Below are positions 9,697 through 20,636 of a stretch of DNA of 64,000 nucleotides, in pieces; within the stretch, counting starts at the first letter, position 1, and every line of letters begins with the position of its first letter. Under the pieces are notes generated by a model, which worked only from the letters and a program-made list of their open reading frames with translations, made no database searches and had not been told where the DNA came from. The stretch lies in NCBI RefSeq assembly GCF_000006405.1, contig NW_003210321.1, positions 298,751 through 362,750 on the forward strand, written 5' to 3'. This stretch comes from Perkinsus marinus ATCC 50983 (Eukaryota; Perkinsozoa; Perkinsida; Perkinsidae). The position numbers and the translations under genes were made by a program.

Positions 9697-9785
9697 TACT
9701 TAGTGCATTATTGAGTTTTTTTGATATTTATCTTATTTCATTTTTTTCATTGGTTCGACCTTAGTTTTCGGAATGACGTCAAGCT

Positions 9786-9796
9786 AAGGGGGGAGG
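9786..9796 (+). other. Polypurine tract
   Basis: AAGGGGGGAGG lies two bases upstream of the 3' LTR, the standard position of the plus-strand primer in LTR retroelements. Confidence 0.85.
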
Positions 9797-9798
9797 TA

Positions 9799-10128
9799 TG
9801 TAGACCTTAGGTTGTGTAGACCTTTGGAACACTTGCTTTCTTGGTCGCTTGACATTCCTTAAACTAGGCCTTGGTTGGCTCGCCTATAGCCGTGTCGATT
9901 GGATAATCGATCCAGGTGTCACGTCACCTTCTGCGTGTCACGACCTTGGAACTCGCTAACGAGTCGCTAACGTGTCGTTACGACTTAGTCCGATCTGGAT
10001 TCACTCTGGCTTGATCCTTGGCTGTTCTAGTCGACCTTTGACTGAAAACAAGCCTTGTGTTCTTGAAGTTCGCCGAAGTATCAGCAACGATCTTGGTCAC
10101 TTGTAGCTCTGCAACGCGTAGACCTACA
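9799..10128 (+). repeat. 3' LTR (330 bp)
   Basis: Same length and, by eye, the same sequence as 1719-2048. Directly followed by the right-hand CAGAA target duplication (10129-10133). Confidence 0.95.
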
Positions 10129-10133
10129 CAGAA
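10129..10133. repeat. Right target-site duplication CAGAA
   Basis: Exact copy of 1714-1718, directly after the terminal CTACA of the 3' LTR. Confidence 0.93.
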
Positions 10134-10384
10134 ATTGCAAGTGAGCAAGATTGCAAGATGCCTCTCTCCCCGAGTGATGACATGTCAACAAAAACTTCGT
10201 CGGGATGTTCAGAGAATTCCGCCGGAATCCACTCCAGAAAATATTCTTAGAATCGAGAATTGGGCTGTTCTCTGAACGCGATTTTGGTGTTTTGCATTCT
10301 GGAATGTGTTCTGAGTTTCGGTGTAACCTTCGAACCGCCCCTCAAGGCGCACCTTAAGGAAGTAGTGTAAGGAATTCCTCCTTT

Positions 10385-11025
10385 TTGAGGAACGCTTCAA
10401 GGAGCAGTGTTCGCCTTATAGGCTCAATGTCTGCTTGGGAGAAGACCCTACGGCCTTCTACCCCTAACACGGCGTTGCGAGCTAGGGCAGCGGGATTCCA
10501 CGTATCGGGCAACTCAGCACCTATTCCTGTGTACGTCCATTGGGAAGGCTCCTTGAGGGTCAATCATTACTAGGTACGACGCCCTAAGGGACCGCAACCT
10601 CGACGATTTCTGGGCGTCCCCTGCTACTCGTGCCCACTTCCACAACATGGGCCTGATGGCTGACGATGGTAGCCTCATATCAATGGTCGAGTAAGGTCCA
10701 CCCACCCGTGGCAGGCTAGTGGAGAGAATTCAGGTACCGTCAAAAGCTCTACGTTGTGGAAAGGGAGATGGACCGAGCGGAACAGCTTAGGGAACGCATG
10801 GCGTACAGGAAGCAGCAAATGGAAATTTATCAAGTTCGCTTTCTCCGTCGATTTTTTTATACATTTACTCGTATTCGTCCGCGTATCAACCAAAGTAGCT
10901 CCCAGTGTGTGTGTATGGTTCAGATGGCCCGAAGAAAAAGTGAGATTATGAAGGCAAGAAGAGCTCAGGAAATACGTGAGCTTAAGACGGAGAGAAGTCA
11001 GAACTACTATAGATCCTCATCGTGA
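10385..11025 (+). CDS. Small basic coiled-coil protein (multi-exon, model partial)
   Basis: At least three coding blocks can be read. The first (about 10.43-10.57 kb) is rich in Ala/Arg and reads into ...WEGSLRVNHY. The second (10575 to about 10.69 kb) contains RDRNLDDFWASPATRAHF. The third starts after an acceptor near 10.73 kb and contains YRQKLYVVEREMDRAEQL. The third is split by a probable 90-bp intron (10834-10923) whose removal joins QQMEIYQ to MARRKSEIMK. It ends in a Lys/Arg-rich tail at the TGA 11023-11025. The link between blocks one and two passes a TAG (10571-10573) that I could not resolve with a normal-size intron, so an exon boundary or a break remains open there. No family recognised; the helical, highly charged C-terminus suggests a cytoskeletal or ciliary protein, which is inference. 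Confidence 0.45.
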
Positions 11026-11327
11026 TCATCCGGTTTTCCATTTTAGTATCTGCTCGGGAGGCGGCCAGGCCTGGCTCGTGATGACTCAGCTGGTCAACCT
11101 CTAGAAAGGACGTCTGTGACGTCGGCCTTTTTGGTCGTTATATATTCCAAATGACTTGTGTGTTTTGAATCATGTTGTTACATGTGATTGTTGGATACAG
11201 CCACCACCACCATTGTTTGGTTGCTCACAAGCAGCTCGGGGGGCCTGCACTCTGTGGAGAGTGCATGGGTATCGCCTTGGCGTTCCCAAGGAATAATACT
11301 ATCAATATGTAGTTACTCCCCTTACCC

Positions 11328-12909
11328 ATGGCGTCTCCAGTGATGAAGTCGGCAACAAACTGGGCCGACGAATCGGCCGACCTTTCTCCAGATTGGTCTC
11401 CTGCGGCTGCTCCCGTAATCAATCAGTTTGGGCATGTACATATCGGCATGTCTCATTCGTGGTTTAGGAAATCCCTGGTGATGAGCATTTCTCGTTGGAG
11501 GGTTCGGCAGATGCTCATCAAGACGGCGTTTCTGAGGAGCATCTTCCTACCGGTATGGGGACACCGCAGACCTTCTCTGTGTAAGTGGTGGCGACTAGGA
11601 AGGGGCTAACTAAGCGGAGTTTTCTCCTTATAGTTACGTTGGTGGATTGCCCTATAGTGCCTCGGAGGACGAGCTCGGGTTCTTCTTCCTAGACAGGAAC
11701 ATCACTCCTGTTGGTGTCCGCATCATCATGGACAGGGAGACGAAAAAATCGAAGGGGTTTGGGTAGTAGCTTATACGGGGGGGGGAGGGGCGGGGGAGAT
11801 GACTAGCATTGATGGCTCAGTTACCTCGATTTCGCGACGGTGGAGGACTATGAGGCGGCTCTCGGGATGAACGGTTCGAATTTTGGTGGCCGCACTATCA
11901 AGGTTTCTGCTGAGGAGCACCGCAGAGAGCCGCGCAGACGTTCTCGGTAGTGAGTGTCCTTACGAGAAATTCGGAACAGCTTGGTCGTCTCTCAGTGAGC
12001 CGCGTGGCCCTCGTCGTGATGACCGTGAGCTCCGTAGAGGTGGTCGAGATAGGTGAGTGCACTTATCGTTGCGAGATGTTGTTAAAGTTTGGGTACTCGT
12101 CTTAGATATCGGGAAACCCACAACCGTGAGGGTTTCGAGCGCCCTTCTGCTGCTGAGGAGGCTGAGCATCACGAAAGGAAGAAACTGCAGTTGTTGCCCA
12201 GGAGCAAGCCCATTGAGGTAGTCCATGGTGTGAGAGAAAAAGAGAACTCGCTGAGTGACGTTGTCAGGAAATCCACGAGGACGCTGCTGGCCGTCAGCGA
12301 ACGAGCATTTTCGGCGATGCCAAGCCTAGGGACGAGGCTGAGTGCGACGACTATGATGTATGCGGTGCTGGTTGCTATGTGCGTTCCTGATCAGATATCA
12401 GCGTCGGAGAGCTGAACGCGAGAGGCGACTGGGCATCAAGACTAGTACGACCGATGAGGAGGATCGTAAGCATCGGAGTGGGGCGAGCACGAGGGCAACT
12501 CCATCGGAAGCCTCTTCTACGTAAGTAAGAGGGGCTATACTGTGACGGTAGGAGCTGTGTCGTAGGTCACCTCATAGAGGCGGCAAGGGCACTAAGGGGG
12601 GCAAGGGCAGCCGTTATGCTTCGGGCGAGACCAAGTAGGGTAGTCGCTCATCGCTAGTATAGGAGGACTTGTCTGTAGGTCTGGCAATTGGCGAGGGAAG
12701 GGCAAGGATGTGGGTCCAGCGAAGAAGAGCCCGGAGGTTGCTGCTCCCCGGGAAGCTGTAGTTCGCACTGTTGACACCGGCCCGAAAAAGTAGGCTGTGT
12801 TTACATACCTCTGCTGCAGTGTATGCTTCCCTTCTTCAGAGTAAAGGGTGCTCTTGCCAATGCATTTGCTGGCTTGAGCGACTCTGAGTCCGAGTCGGAA
12901 TCTGAGTAG
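11328..12909 (+). CDS. eIF4B/eIF4H-like translation initiation factor with one RRM
   Basis: Eleven exons: 11328-11414, 11468-11580, 11634-11762, 11821-11946, 11996-12052, 12106-12217, 12268-12357, 12402-12520, 12566-12634, 12679-12789, 12840-12909. They give 1,083 nt, 360 aa. All ten introns are GT-AG and 44-58 bp long, and every junction restores the frame. The N-terminus (MASPVMKSATNWADE) is followed by an RRM with RNP2 YVGGLPY and RNP1 KSKGFGYLDF (split by the third intron). After an Arg/Gly/Asp-rich stretch come KKLQLLPRSKP and SIFGDAKPRDEAE, the motifs that mark eIF4B/eIF4H-type proteins. The tail ends in a Ser/Glu repeat (DSESESESE). The protein should assist eIF4A helicase activity on mRNA leaders. 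The third intron contains a dense G-run. Confidence 0.85.
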
Positions 12910-13903
12910 AGTTACACGAAGGAGGAGGAGGTAGCAGGTCATCTCTCGTTAATCGTTGAGGAAGCTATTGGTGTAGGGCTCAATTCACTAGAACGACCTC
13001 TCAGTGAGGTTGGCAGTATGATTGTATGTACCAAGGTATGTGAATCCACTGTTCTAATGTGGCCCAGCGATGTCCTCTTAGGCGACCTGTACTCCATCCC
13101 CTTCTAGTAAGCACTGCGGTATGTGGCACCACTCTAGTTATCCCTGGTCATGACCGTCTAGTGACGTCTATAGTTGAGGTAGGTAGTCGCATGCTATCAT
13201 CAAGCTGTCCACCTCAGTAGGACTGGACTGGATAGAGTAGAGAGTGTTTCGTGAAAGTGTAAATGATTTTGAAGCCCTCAGTCGTTTACGAGGAAGAACT
13301 TTCCAAAATCGCTCACACTTTCAGGCAGCACTTTTTACTAGTCGTAGATTCTCATCTCCTTGCGTTGGAAGCTCGTGCATCGTCATCAGGTATGGTATAT
13401 GAGGTTGCTACTCGGTCTATCAGTTCCTGCTCGTACTCAGCAGTAGGAGTAAACGTGTTCTCTTCACGGTTTCCTTCTTATCGATGCAATTTGTACTGTT
13501 GTTGTTTCGTCCGGTCCTCGAGATGATGATGAGGTTGGATACTCATCAACATTATCATTGAGTAATGATCATTGTAGACTGTACGTCTAAAGTTGCTACT
13601 CTTGCCGCGTTAGTTGTAGTCATTGTTAGCTCAGCAGCTGTCACCATAGCCTTCTCTATTACCCCTATACCCGTCGTTACGTTGTTGAGTTGAATTCCTT
13701 TTGGGGAAAACGTGATGTCAGTATTGGAAGAAGTGCATGAATTACTCGCAGGATCATTTCATCGGGCCAGGGACGTTTCCCCGGTCCCCCGCTGGAAGCT
13801 CCTGGTCCGGCAAGCAAAGAGGCTTCTGGGACAGCTTAGTGGGCACTGCCCCTAGTGTGGGTACTGTAATAGTCGGAGAGTAGGATGTAGAGCATGCCTT
13901 GTT
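12910..13903. other. Intergenic, no gene recognised
   Basis: Frames are short and broken. An open stretch at 13263-13526 and another near 13.74-13.87 kb lack any motif I know and could be 5' exons of the hypothetical gene that follows. Confidence 0.4.
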
Positions 13904-14645
13904 ATGGTAGGAGTTTCTAGTGGTCAATTGCAAATTCTGGGAGATACTATAGCGGTGAACAACGCTATGGTGACACGGATAGCGATACAGGTGGATCCCT
14001 CAAAACACCGCGGAAGGGACGTCCGAGTGGGCACATTCACCGTCAAGCCAGCAGAAGGTAGTAACCTAGAGGAAGGGTGTTCATATGGAAGCATTTCGGT
14101 CAGGTATTTTTGAATCAGAAACGTGTTACCTAAGTAGCCGTCAAGCGTCTCAGCTCGTGAACTTCGACCCGACTGTTTCGGCGGTCCAAATGTGCATAGT
14201 GTCGCCTCCAGTGTACCTCCCACCGGGGCATCATGTCGGTATATGGACTATTGGTAGTCGCTCTGTCCTGGCTATACCCTATGAGAAGACACTAGGCATA
14301 ATGGATGATGAGAATCTTCGGGAAGGGCACTGGTCTTCTATTCCTGGACAAGAGGTGATACCTGGTCGTGGAATAAGCCTCAAGAGGCACTTCAAACGGA
14401 GAGGGTGCTGGCGGGCTTATCTGGAGGCAGTACAGAGCGTGTCGCAACATTCACGGAGGAGTTCTGAGAAGAAGAGATCTTATGAGCAGTACGTCAGCAG
14501 CGGCAAACGGGTGGATGCGTATGAGTCGCCTCCGCCGATACCAATAGTGGAGCGATTGACGTATGAGGATGACGTTGAACGGGAAAGACGAAGCGTTGAA
14601 ATTAAGTGGGGCCCCAAGATGGCCCCTGAGCTACAGTGTGATTGA
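13904..14645 (+). CDS. Hypothetical protein, two visible exons
   Basis: Two overlapping frames (13904-14113 and 14085-14645) join if a short GT-AG segment 14104-14137 (34 bp) is removed. The result reads GSISVSRQASQLVNFDP and ends at TGA 14643-14645. The first half looks beta-rich (QILGDTIAVNNAMV, RIAIQVDP), the second half is highly charged and Arg/Lys-rich. I do not recognise the family. The intron is shorter than its neighbours, so this junction is less certain, and upstream exons are possible. Confidence 0.45.
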
Positions 14646-15559
14646 CCGACACACCAAGTTGTATATATTCCCATACACCATCGTTATACTTATTACGTTG
14701 ACAATACTATGACCATCTGAGGCTCGTTTCTGTCTGATCAGTTTGGTTGAGTTGCCAAGTCACGACTGGGGTCTTGTCTCGATAGTGTACACGCTCGGGC
14801 ATCGATGATAATCGTATACGCCCATACACACTGAGTTTATGCATTGATACTTTCGTATCGAGAAGTCCGATAAAGTATCTGGAAGTAACCACCTGGGTAA
14901 CCCTACTGAGCTTGTAAACCATAATGGAATAGTACAACAGCTGCTGTTGCTCAACTGTAGGGTACGGGGAAATTTCCAACCAGTTGAGCTCTGACTCTTC
15001 GGCCGATACGGGTGGTGCCACGACAAGAGTCAGTCTATAAGACAGTGGGCACTATGGACGGCTTATGGTGGGGCATAAACTTCTTATTCTTTAACCTGAG
15101 GGAAGATTACAACTATAAGGATGACCCTCGTTAGCCTGTCGACTGTCTGCATAACAATCACAGCTCTCCGACGGCACGATAGAGCAGCACCCTTGTCGTG
15201 GTCGAAGATCCAATGCTCTTATGGGATCGAGCGTAATGCAGGAAATTTGCTACCCGCCTGTAAAAGCTATGTAGATCTCACGTAAATCCGACGCTATCAC
15301 CGTTATCACTAAGTGACAAGTAAACATAGCAGCTAAATAAGGCTAGCTCTGTTGATGAAATAACGTGGTTGTTCCTCCTGGATTGGAGTAGGTATTATGA
15401 CCGCTTGCCTTCCCATGGTTATGCTATTGATTCACTAGCTGTTAGGGTTGGGAAGAGCACTAGTCTTAAGAATAGGACTTCTACTGTTTCCGAAGGTCTC
15501 GTCTGTGGATAGTGTTGGTCACTCTCACTGAGGGGGCTGGTCTATTGCTGAAGATAGAG
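14646..15559. other. Intergenic, nothing recognised
   Basis: About 0.9 kb with only short frames on both strands. The downstream end presumably holds the promoter of the Mpv17-like gene. Confidence 0.4.
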
Positions 15560-16399
15560 ATGGCTACGCCGACCGCTCCTTCGTTTCTCCGCCTGATGGT
15601 CAAGGCAGGCCTACAGAGTGGTACGGTGATGATGATGGGTGATGCTGTAGCCCAATCGTTCATGGGAAATGAGGTAACAACAGCATTTTATATAGGACTC
15701 TGATTTCCCTATTACGACAGGCCTACTCTACGAGCAGATCTGCGAGATTTGCCCTTGTTGGTTGTACACTACACGGCCCTTATTTTTTCGTCTGCTTCCG
15801 CCACTTGGACAAAATTTTCGGTCCTGCCGTGAACTTACGAACCGTCCTCATGAAAACCGCAGTTGCACAGGTGAGAATCATCCATCCAATGCTCGTGGCA
15901 TCAGAGCACTTACGAGCCTCCGTATTGCTTCCTGTTACTGACTTCTTGTTGTCATTTTCCATTCAGGTTGTTGTCTTTCCCGTCTATGTTGTCGCTCTAT
16001 TCGCGTACCTCGGTTTCCTCGATGGTGCCCCCAGCATCACAGATAACATTGCCCACAAGGCTCCACAGGCTTTCGTAGCAGGTTGTGGTTTCTGGCCAGT
16101 CGCGAACATGTTTGGATTCAAATTGTAAGTGGATCTTCGTTTTCCTCTTTCGGTCCGCTGTTCTACGGTCGTGTGGTTCCGTCATTTTGGTACTCACGGA
16201 ATTGGGCTGAGTCGACACTATTGGTGTCATGTAGTTCAAGGTGTAAAGCACCACCAAAACGCCTATCTCCTTCAGTATTCCCTCTACAGCCCGAGTTCCC
16301 TACCTTGCCGCCTGTGGAGTGTTTTGGAATACCTACATCTCTTGGATGGATGCTCGCAATGATGCCCGTAAACAGCGCTCTACTGAGCAGCAAGAGTGA
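15560..16399 (+). CDS. Mpv17/PMP22-family membrane protein
   Basis: Four exons (15560-15673, 15721-15870, 15967-16124, 16276-16399) sum to 546 nt, 181 aa, the usual size of this family of peroxisomal and mitochondrial inner-membrane proteins. Diagnostic segments: GLQSGTVMMMGDAVAQ near the N-terminus, HGPYFFVCFRHLDK in the middle, FWPVANMFGFKFIPSTAR, and the C-terminal ACGVFWNTYISW. Each intron (47, 96 and 151 bp, GT-AG) restores the frame. Start chosen at the ATG 15560; an upstream in-frame stretch exists but has no ATG. The family forms small channels or supports metabolite balance in organelles; which organelle cannot be read here. Confidence 0.88.
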
Positions 16400-16725
16400 C
16401 AATGTAATTATGTTCTGAGGTAGATGCTCGATTGTCAACATGTAGCCTTTTTCTGTAGTAACAAGTGTTTGCTTATGCTCAGTCTTATGGGGGATAATAC
16501 CAGCTCCTCTTGTCGAGGAGTCTTGGAGATTACAAGTATATTACTCTTACTACGATTCGCCACTTGGTATACCATGTATGATGATCTATTCGTTCGTTCC
16601 TGTCCTGTATCCAACGACAGCCATCCGGAGGTTCTTCACCACTAGCGATGTTCGATCAGTTCGAATCGAGTAAATCAGAAATGTAGCCCACTTCCCAACT
16701 CGTCACTCCACACCGAGACATGATG

Positions 16726-18151
16726 TCAATAATTGTTCATTTCTCTATCAATTAACGTTGAAGATGCATCCTGTGCTACCGACATGTCCATTTCTTCCTC
16801 TGTCGGCATCAGCGCTCTAGAAGTCTCATCAACAGGCTCAGCACTCATGAACGGCAAAGTAAGTATGTCATTGTAGAGAAGGGTACCGAATACGCAAATC
16901 ATAAAGCCAGCGAGCTGAAGCCAACTGTGGGCTGCCCAGGAGGTACCTGTTTACAGAGCTGACAAGAGAGTTGGATACAGTCGGGGCTTTACCGTATCGC
17001 GAGCTCCCGCCTATGTAATAGAACGATAACTGAGCGAGCCACACAAGCATCGTACGTAGGGAATCCAGCATAGTCCTATGAATCTGAAAGGCTCAGTAAG
17101 GAACTTGCGGCGAGCAGCTGTCCTACTGAGGACAATCGTCTTGCAACTGTCATACCGCTCAGGTTGAACACAGATATTGATAAAAAATAAGTGACCATCA
17201 GAGTTAAGATAGCTGAAGAGCTCTCAAGCTTATAGAGTGAATCCTTAGCATTTTCAAAAGAGCCATTATCTCCTCCTGGTAACCACGACATGATGCCGAG
17301 CACTACCAGCATTGACCCTATGCCCCATAGCCCCTCCATCCCAACAACAAGGGATGACGGACAACGGCGTGACTTCAGCAACCGTTCCTCTGCTATCATC
17401 TGCATAGCGCCACAGAGCTGACCAAGGACGGTGAAGCCGATTCCTACGAGGGAGGCTGTTCCCCCAGTACTGGTGCTAGCAGAAGACCTAGTGTCCAATA
17501 CCGAGCTGATTCCCACTAGGGTGAGCCCTACTACTGTACAGCATACAGCGAATATCTTCGAACGGTGCATCGTACGCCCAAGTAACAGAGCTGATAGAAT
17601 AGCAGTGAAAACGACAATACTGCCCCGCATCATTTGCCACACTGAGGCAGTTATAAAGTTCATTCCAATTCCTGATAAACCAGTACCAAGTAGATCAAGA
17701 GCCGCAGGTGGAGCGAACAAGTACGGTGGGGTATTCCTCGATGGTCTTGGGCTGCCATCAGAGTTATTCCCATACTGGTGCTGTCTCTGCCTATACAATA
17801 CAACTAGCAGCAGCATCGACTCCCCGAGGAACATCGCTAAGTTCTGGGTCCACGGCTTGTTGAAGGGCTCCTCACCCGACGGGCAGCTACCTAACATGGT
17901 AACCGCTTTCTTAAAGGGCTATGAACAGCCGTTGAGAAATACACAAGCCTCCTTATTCTACAGCAATCATATAATGCATATCAGGAGCTCTTACCTCCGG
18001 TGTGCCTGGTGATGCTTGGTGCACACGTCTCGAACATAGCCTTCTTAGAAAGAGTATTCATACTACCAGTCAGTAGCATCAGTGTCGCAACAGCCCAAGC
18101 TGGTACTCGCCATAATGCCATACCAAAGGGCAATGCCTTGAAACCCTGCAT
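16726..18151 (-). CDS. SLC35F6-type nucleotide-sugar/drug-metabolite transporter
   Basis: Four minus-strand exons (18151-17995, 17890-17127, 17083-16993, 16946-16726) sum to 1,233 nt, 410 aa, with introns of 104, 43 and 46 bp. The N-terminal LMLLTGSMNTLSKK, then the NFITASVWQMMRGSIVVFT segment, the EERLLKSR stretch and the C-terminal TMLDSLRTMLVW follow SLC35F6 (C2orf18/TANGO9) in order. About ten hydrophobic segments are expected for this EamA-like fold. The protein likely works in a lysosomal or Golgi-type membrane; the substrate is not known from sequence. The last 55 residues are hydrophilic and acidic. Confidence 0.88.
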
Positions 18152-18766
18152 ATACTCATGATAATAACTTTGCCGATCGACACGAGTAATGATGATGAGC
18201 CCACGAAGCGAATGACGCTAACAAAAAGCTATCATAACTTCACGGCTAGACATGAAATTGTCATCCTATGTTCCGGAAACTTACAACGCAGTGCTGACTG
18301 GAGGTGCCCAGAAACCAGGGAATAATGAAATCCGCCATATATATTTTACAGTACCACCGGAAACAATAAACTACTTGAACAACATCACCACAAGCAGTGG
18401 CAGCCGCAGTAGAAGTGGTGCGGCTAGCATTGTTGCCGTTACGAACAAATACTGCAACTTTCATTAATAATGGTAGTAACAGTTTACAAGGGGAAGGGCG
18501 ATAAAGCAGCAACTATGTAACGACTTCTATCACTACCGTATTCTACCTCCGACGACGTCGCTTATACTAGAAAAAGCAGCGTTCCATCACTGATATAACA
18601 AACATCGACAGTAGTGGTAAATGTGGCCCGCGCTACTACAAGCAAGAATGCTACCAAGACCCCTCAAGTAGAGCTGAAAACGTAAATCTAGTTAAGTTCA
18701 TTTACCAGTACTATTATCAACAGGAGCATTGGTATTGACAGCACCGGCCATTTGGGAATACGATCG
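18152..18766. other. Intergenic, nothing recognised
   Basis: About 0.6 kb between two minus-strand genes. Contains AAC/CAG-rich short stretches but no supported gene. Confidence 0.4.
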
Positions 18767-20226
18767 TTAGATGTCGTTTAGATGTGTTGGCGACCCAACA
18801 GCAGCACCAAACTCAGACGAAGACGGTGTTGTCGCAGGGGGGGACGGCGGAGGGCTGAAACTAGGCAGTCTTCTTCTTGCTTCTAAAATTGTAGCAATTT
18901 GGCTCAAAGTCCGAGACCTCGACTCGCTGTTATCGATAGACTCCAAGGGCTTCCAACCACTCAGCCCACGAGGGCGAGACTGACGACTCTCAGATGCCGG
19001 CTCGTTGCTCGGAGGTACCAACAAAGTACCAGCAGATGATTTCGTGTAGTGGCTATTCATATTCGTTGATGATGCTGATGGTGACGTAAGCGCCGACTGT
19101 GGTTGCTGTGGCACGAATGCAGGAGCGTCCGCGTCCAGACTAGGGGCTGGAATCGTTGGGAACGAATCCGTGATGCTTGGGAAGTTGTCCGGAGGCTCAT
19201 CGACCAGCGCAGCAATCATATCCTGACCGCCAGTATAGGACCGAAGTCTAAGCCTAACTTCGTCTCCCGCTGTGAAAGCACTGCTATCAGCACTGCCATT
19301 GAGCTGTTCTAATGCCTTAGCGATCTGATCCAATAGCTGGGCTTGCTCGAGGAAGTCATCTGCCGTCATAGTATTGCTCATAGCCTTCTGGGATGTCAGC
19401 AGGCTGGGGGACGAGTCGGGCGCAGTTACCAAGAGACTCGGATTCTGGTTCAAAGCAGCAGCAGTGTTACTCAGAGCCGCCAAGACAGCAGCGTTAGTAG
19501 CAGCAGCAGAGTCGCCAGTGTACTGAACCTTCTGGCCACCACCAGCAGCATTCATAAATTGAGCCTCCTTAAAGTCGACATCAGAGTACTCATTAGCTTT
19601 GCCCGTATGGAGACCGGGAATATGCCTTATCTCACTCCAGTCGTGGGCGTAATTACAGTCCGAACCATGGACACAATACCCCTGCTGGAAGTACTTGCAC
19701 ATTCGCGTCTTTCTGAAAACCTCGCGCTCGTGAGAAGAGCCCGCATCGCCAGTCCCATTAGGGTGAGATTCGGTAGAGCCAGGCGACGTCGGTGCCGTAT
19801 CCAGCATTTGCCTACCGTTACCACCATGGGCGTATCCCCCCGAGCCTGAGTACAGGAAGACAGATGCAGACGAGACTTAACAGCAACTAGCTTACGCATG
19901 TCTGGCAGGTGCCTCAGCTCACTAACATCGTGAGCATGGTCGCATTGGTCCCCATGGACACAATACCCCTGGAGAAAGTACTTGCACATGCGAGTCTTAC
20001 GATAGAGCTCTCGATGAGGAACCCCACCACCGGGAGTCCCAGCTAGACGCTGGCCCATCCCCATAGTTCCGGTCGACATAACCTGCTGATTCATTCCTAT
20101 GCTGTTGGAGGCATCAAACTGGCCAAATGCGTTTTCGCCGACTAGCTGGTTAGTCTGCTGCTGATGATTCTGTAATTGAGAAAGTGGCAATGACATTAGC
20201 GATGATAAGAAGCAAATCTGTGACAA
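18767..20226 (-). CDS. CCCH-type zinc-finger protein, paralogue of the gene at 0.36-1.63 kb
   Basis: Two exons: 20226-19896 and 19845-18767, separated by a 50-bp GT-AG intron (19846-19895). Splicing joins LPDMR to SGGYAHGGN in frame. Exon 1 has a Gln/Asn-rich N-terminus and one CX8CX5CX3H finger led by RKTRMC. Exon 2 has a second finger led by FRKTRMC, then a Ser/Pro/Ala-rich tail whose two blocks (around LEQAQLLDQIAKALEQLN and RGLSGWKP) match the first CCCH gene. This copy has two fingers instead of three. Same orientation as the first gene, about 17 kb away, or about 9 kb if the retroelement is ignored: a diverged local duplication. The start could also be the Met ten codons further in. Confidence 0.82.
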
Positions 20227-20474
20227 AACCCTGCATGGATGGGCTTAGGTCTCACGTAAGGGCATCCACAAGGAGTTTGCTATCATGTGTCATCTGCGTC
20301 ACACCGTGACGCTGGTATAGGCCACCAACTCGCGCCGGGTCTAGTCAACTCTTCTGTCTATAGGCACAGCCCTTGTTATGGTCGTCGACTATTGATAGCT
20401 TTCTACACGGCCTAATCGAGAAGCAAACGATAGATCATCGTTAAGTGGTGGGGCTGTGGTGAATATCGAAAGAG

Positions 20475-20560
20475 AGAAAATCTGCCTTGCGGGAATCGAA
20501 CTCACGACCTTCTCGTTTTCATATTTTTGTGGCGCGCGGTCACGTCAGAGCTTCAATGTT
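20475..20560 (-). repeat. Degenerate tRNA-like sequence (possible SINE head)
   Basis: On the minus strand a B-box-like GAGTTCGATTCCC follows, at about 45 bases, an A-box-like stretch (AGCTCTGACGTGACCGCGCG). The 3' part resembles a T-arm, but one stem pair is mismatched and no matching acceptor 5' strand is visible, so it is not a convincing functional tRNA gene. Confidence 0.4.
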
Positions 20561-20636
20561 TCGTTACAGCAATCATGAATGTTATGGCAGGGAACATCAA
20601 TTATGAACCACGCTCATATCGCACTGTCGTTAGCGT

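Larger units (their letters stand above)
1719..10128 (+). mobile_element. Complete Ty3/Gypsy-like LTR retrotransposon (8,410 bp)
   Basis: The element has 330-bp direct LTRs, 5-bp target duplications, a tRNA primer-binding site, a polypurine tract, gag, a pol with protease-RT-RNase H-integrase order, and a third ORF. Integrase downstream of RNase H defines Ty3/Gypsy rather than Copia. No coding frame is broken and the LTRs look identical base for base, so the copy is young and possibly active. It sits in the 5' region of a minus-strand CCCH gene, in opposite orientation to it. The element shows an exceptional over-representation of GACCTT on its sense strand (see findings). Confidence 0.95.
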
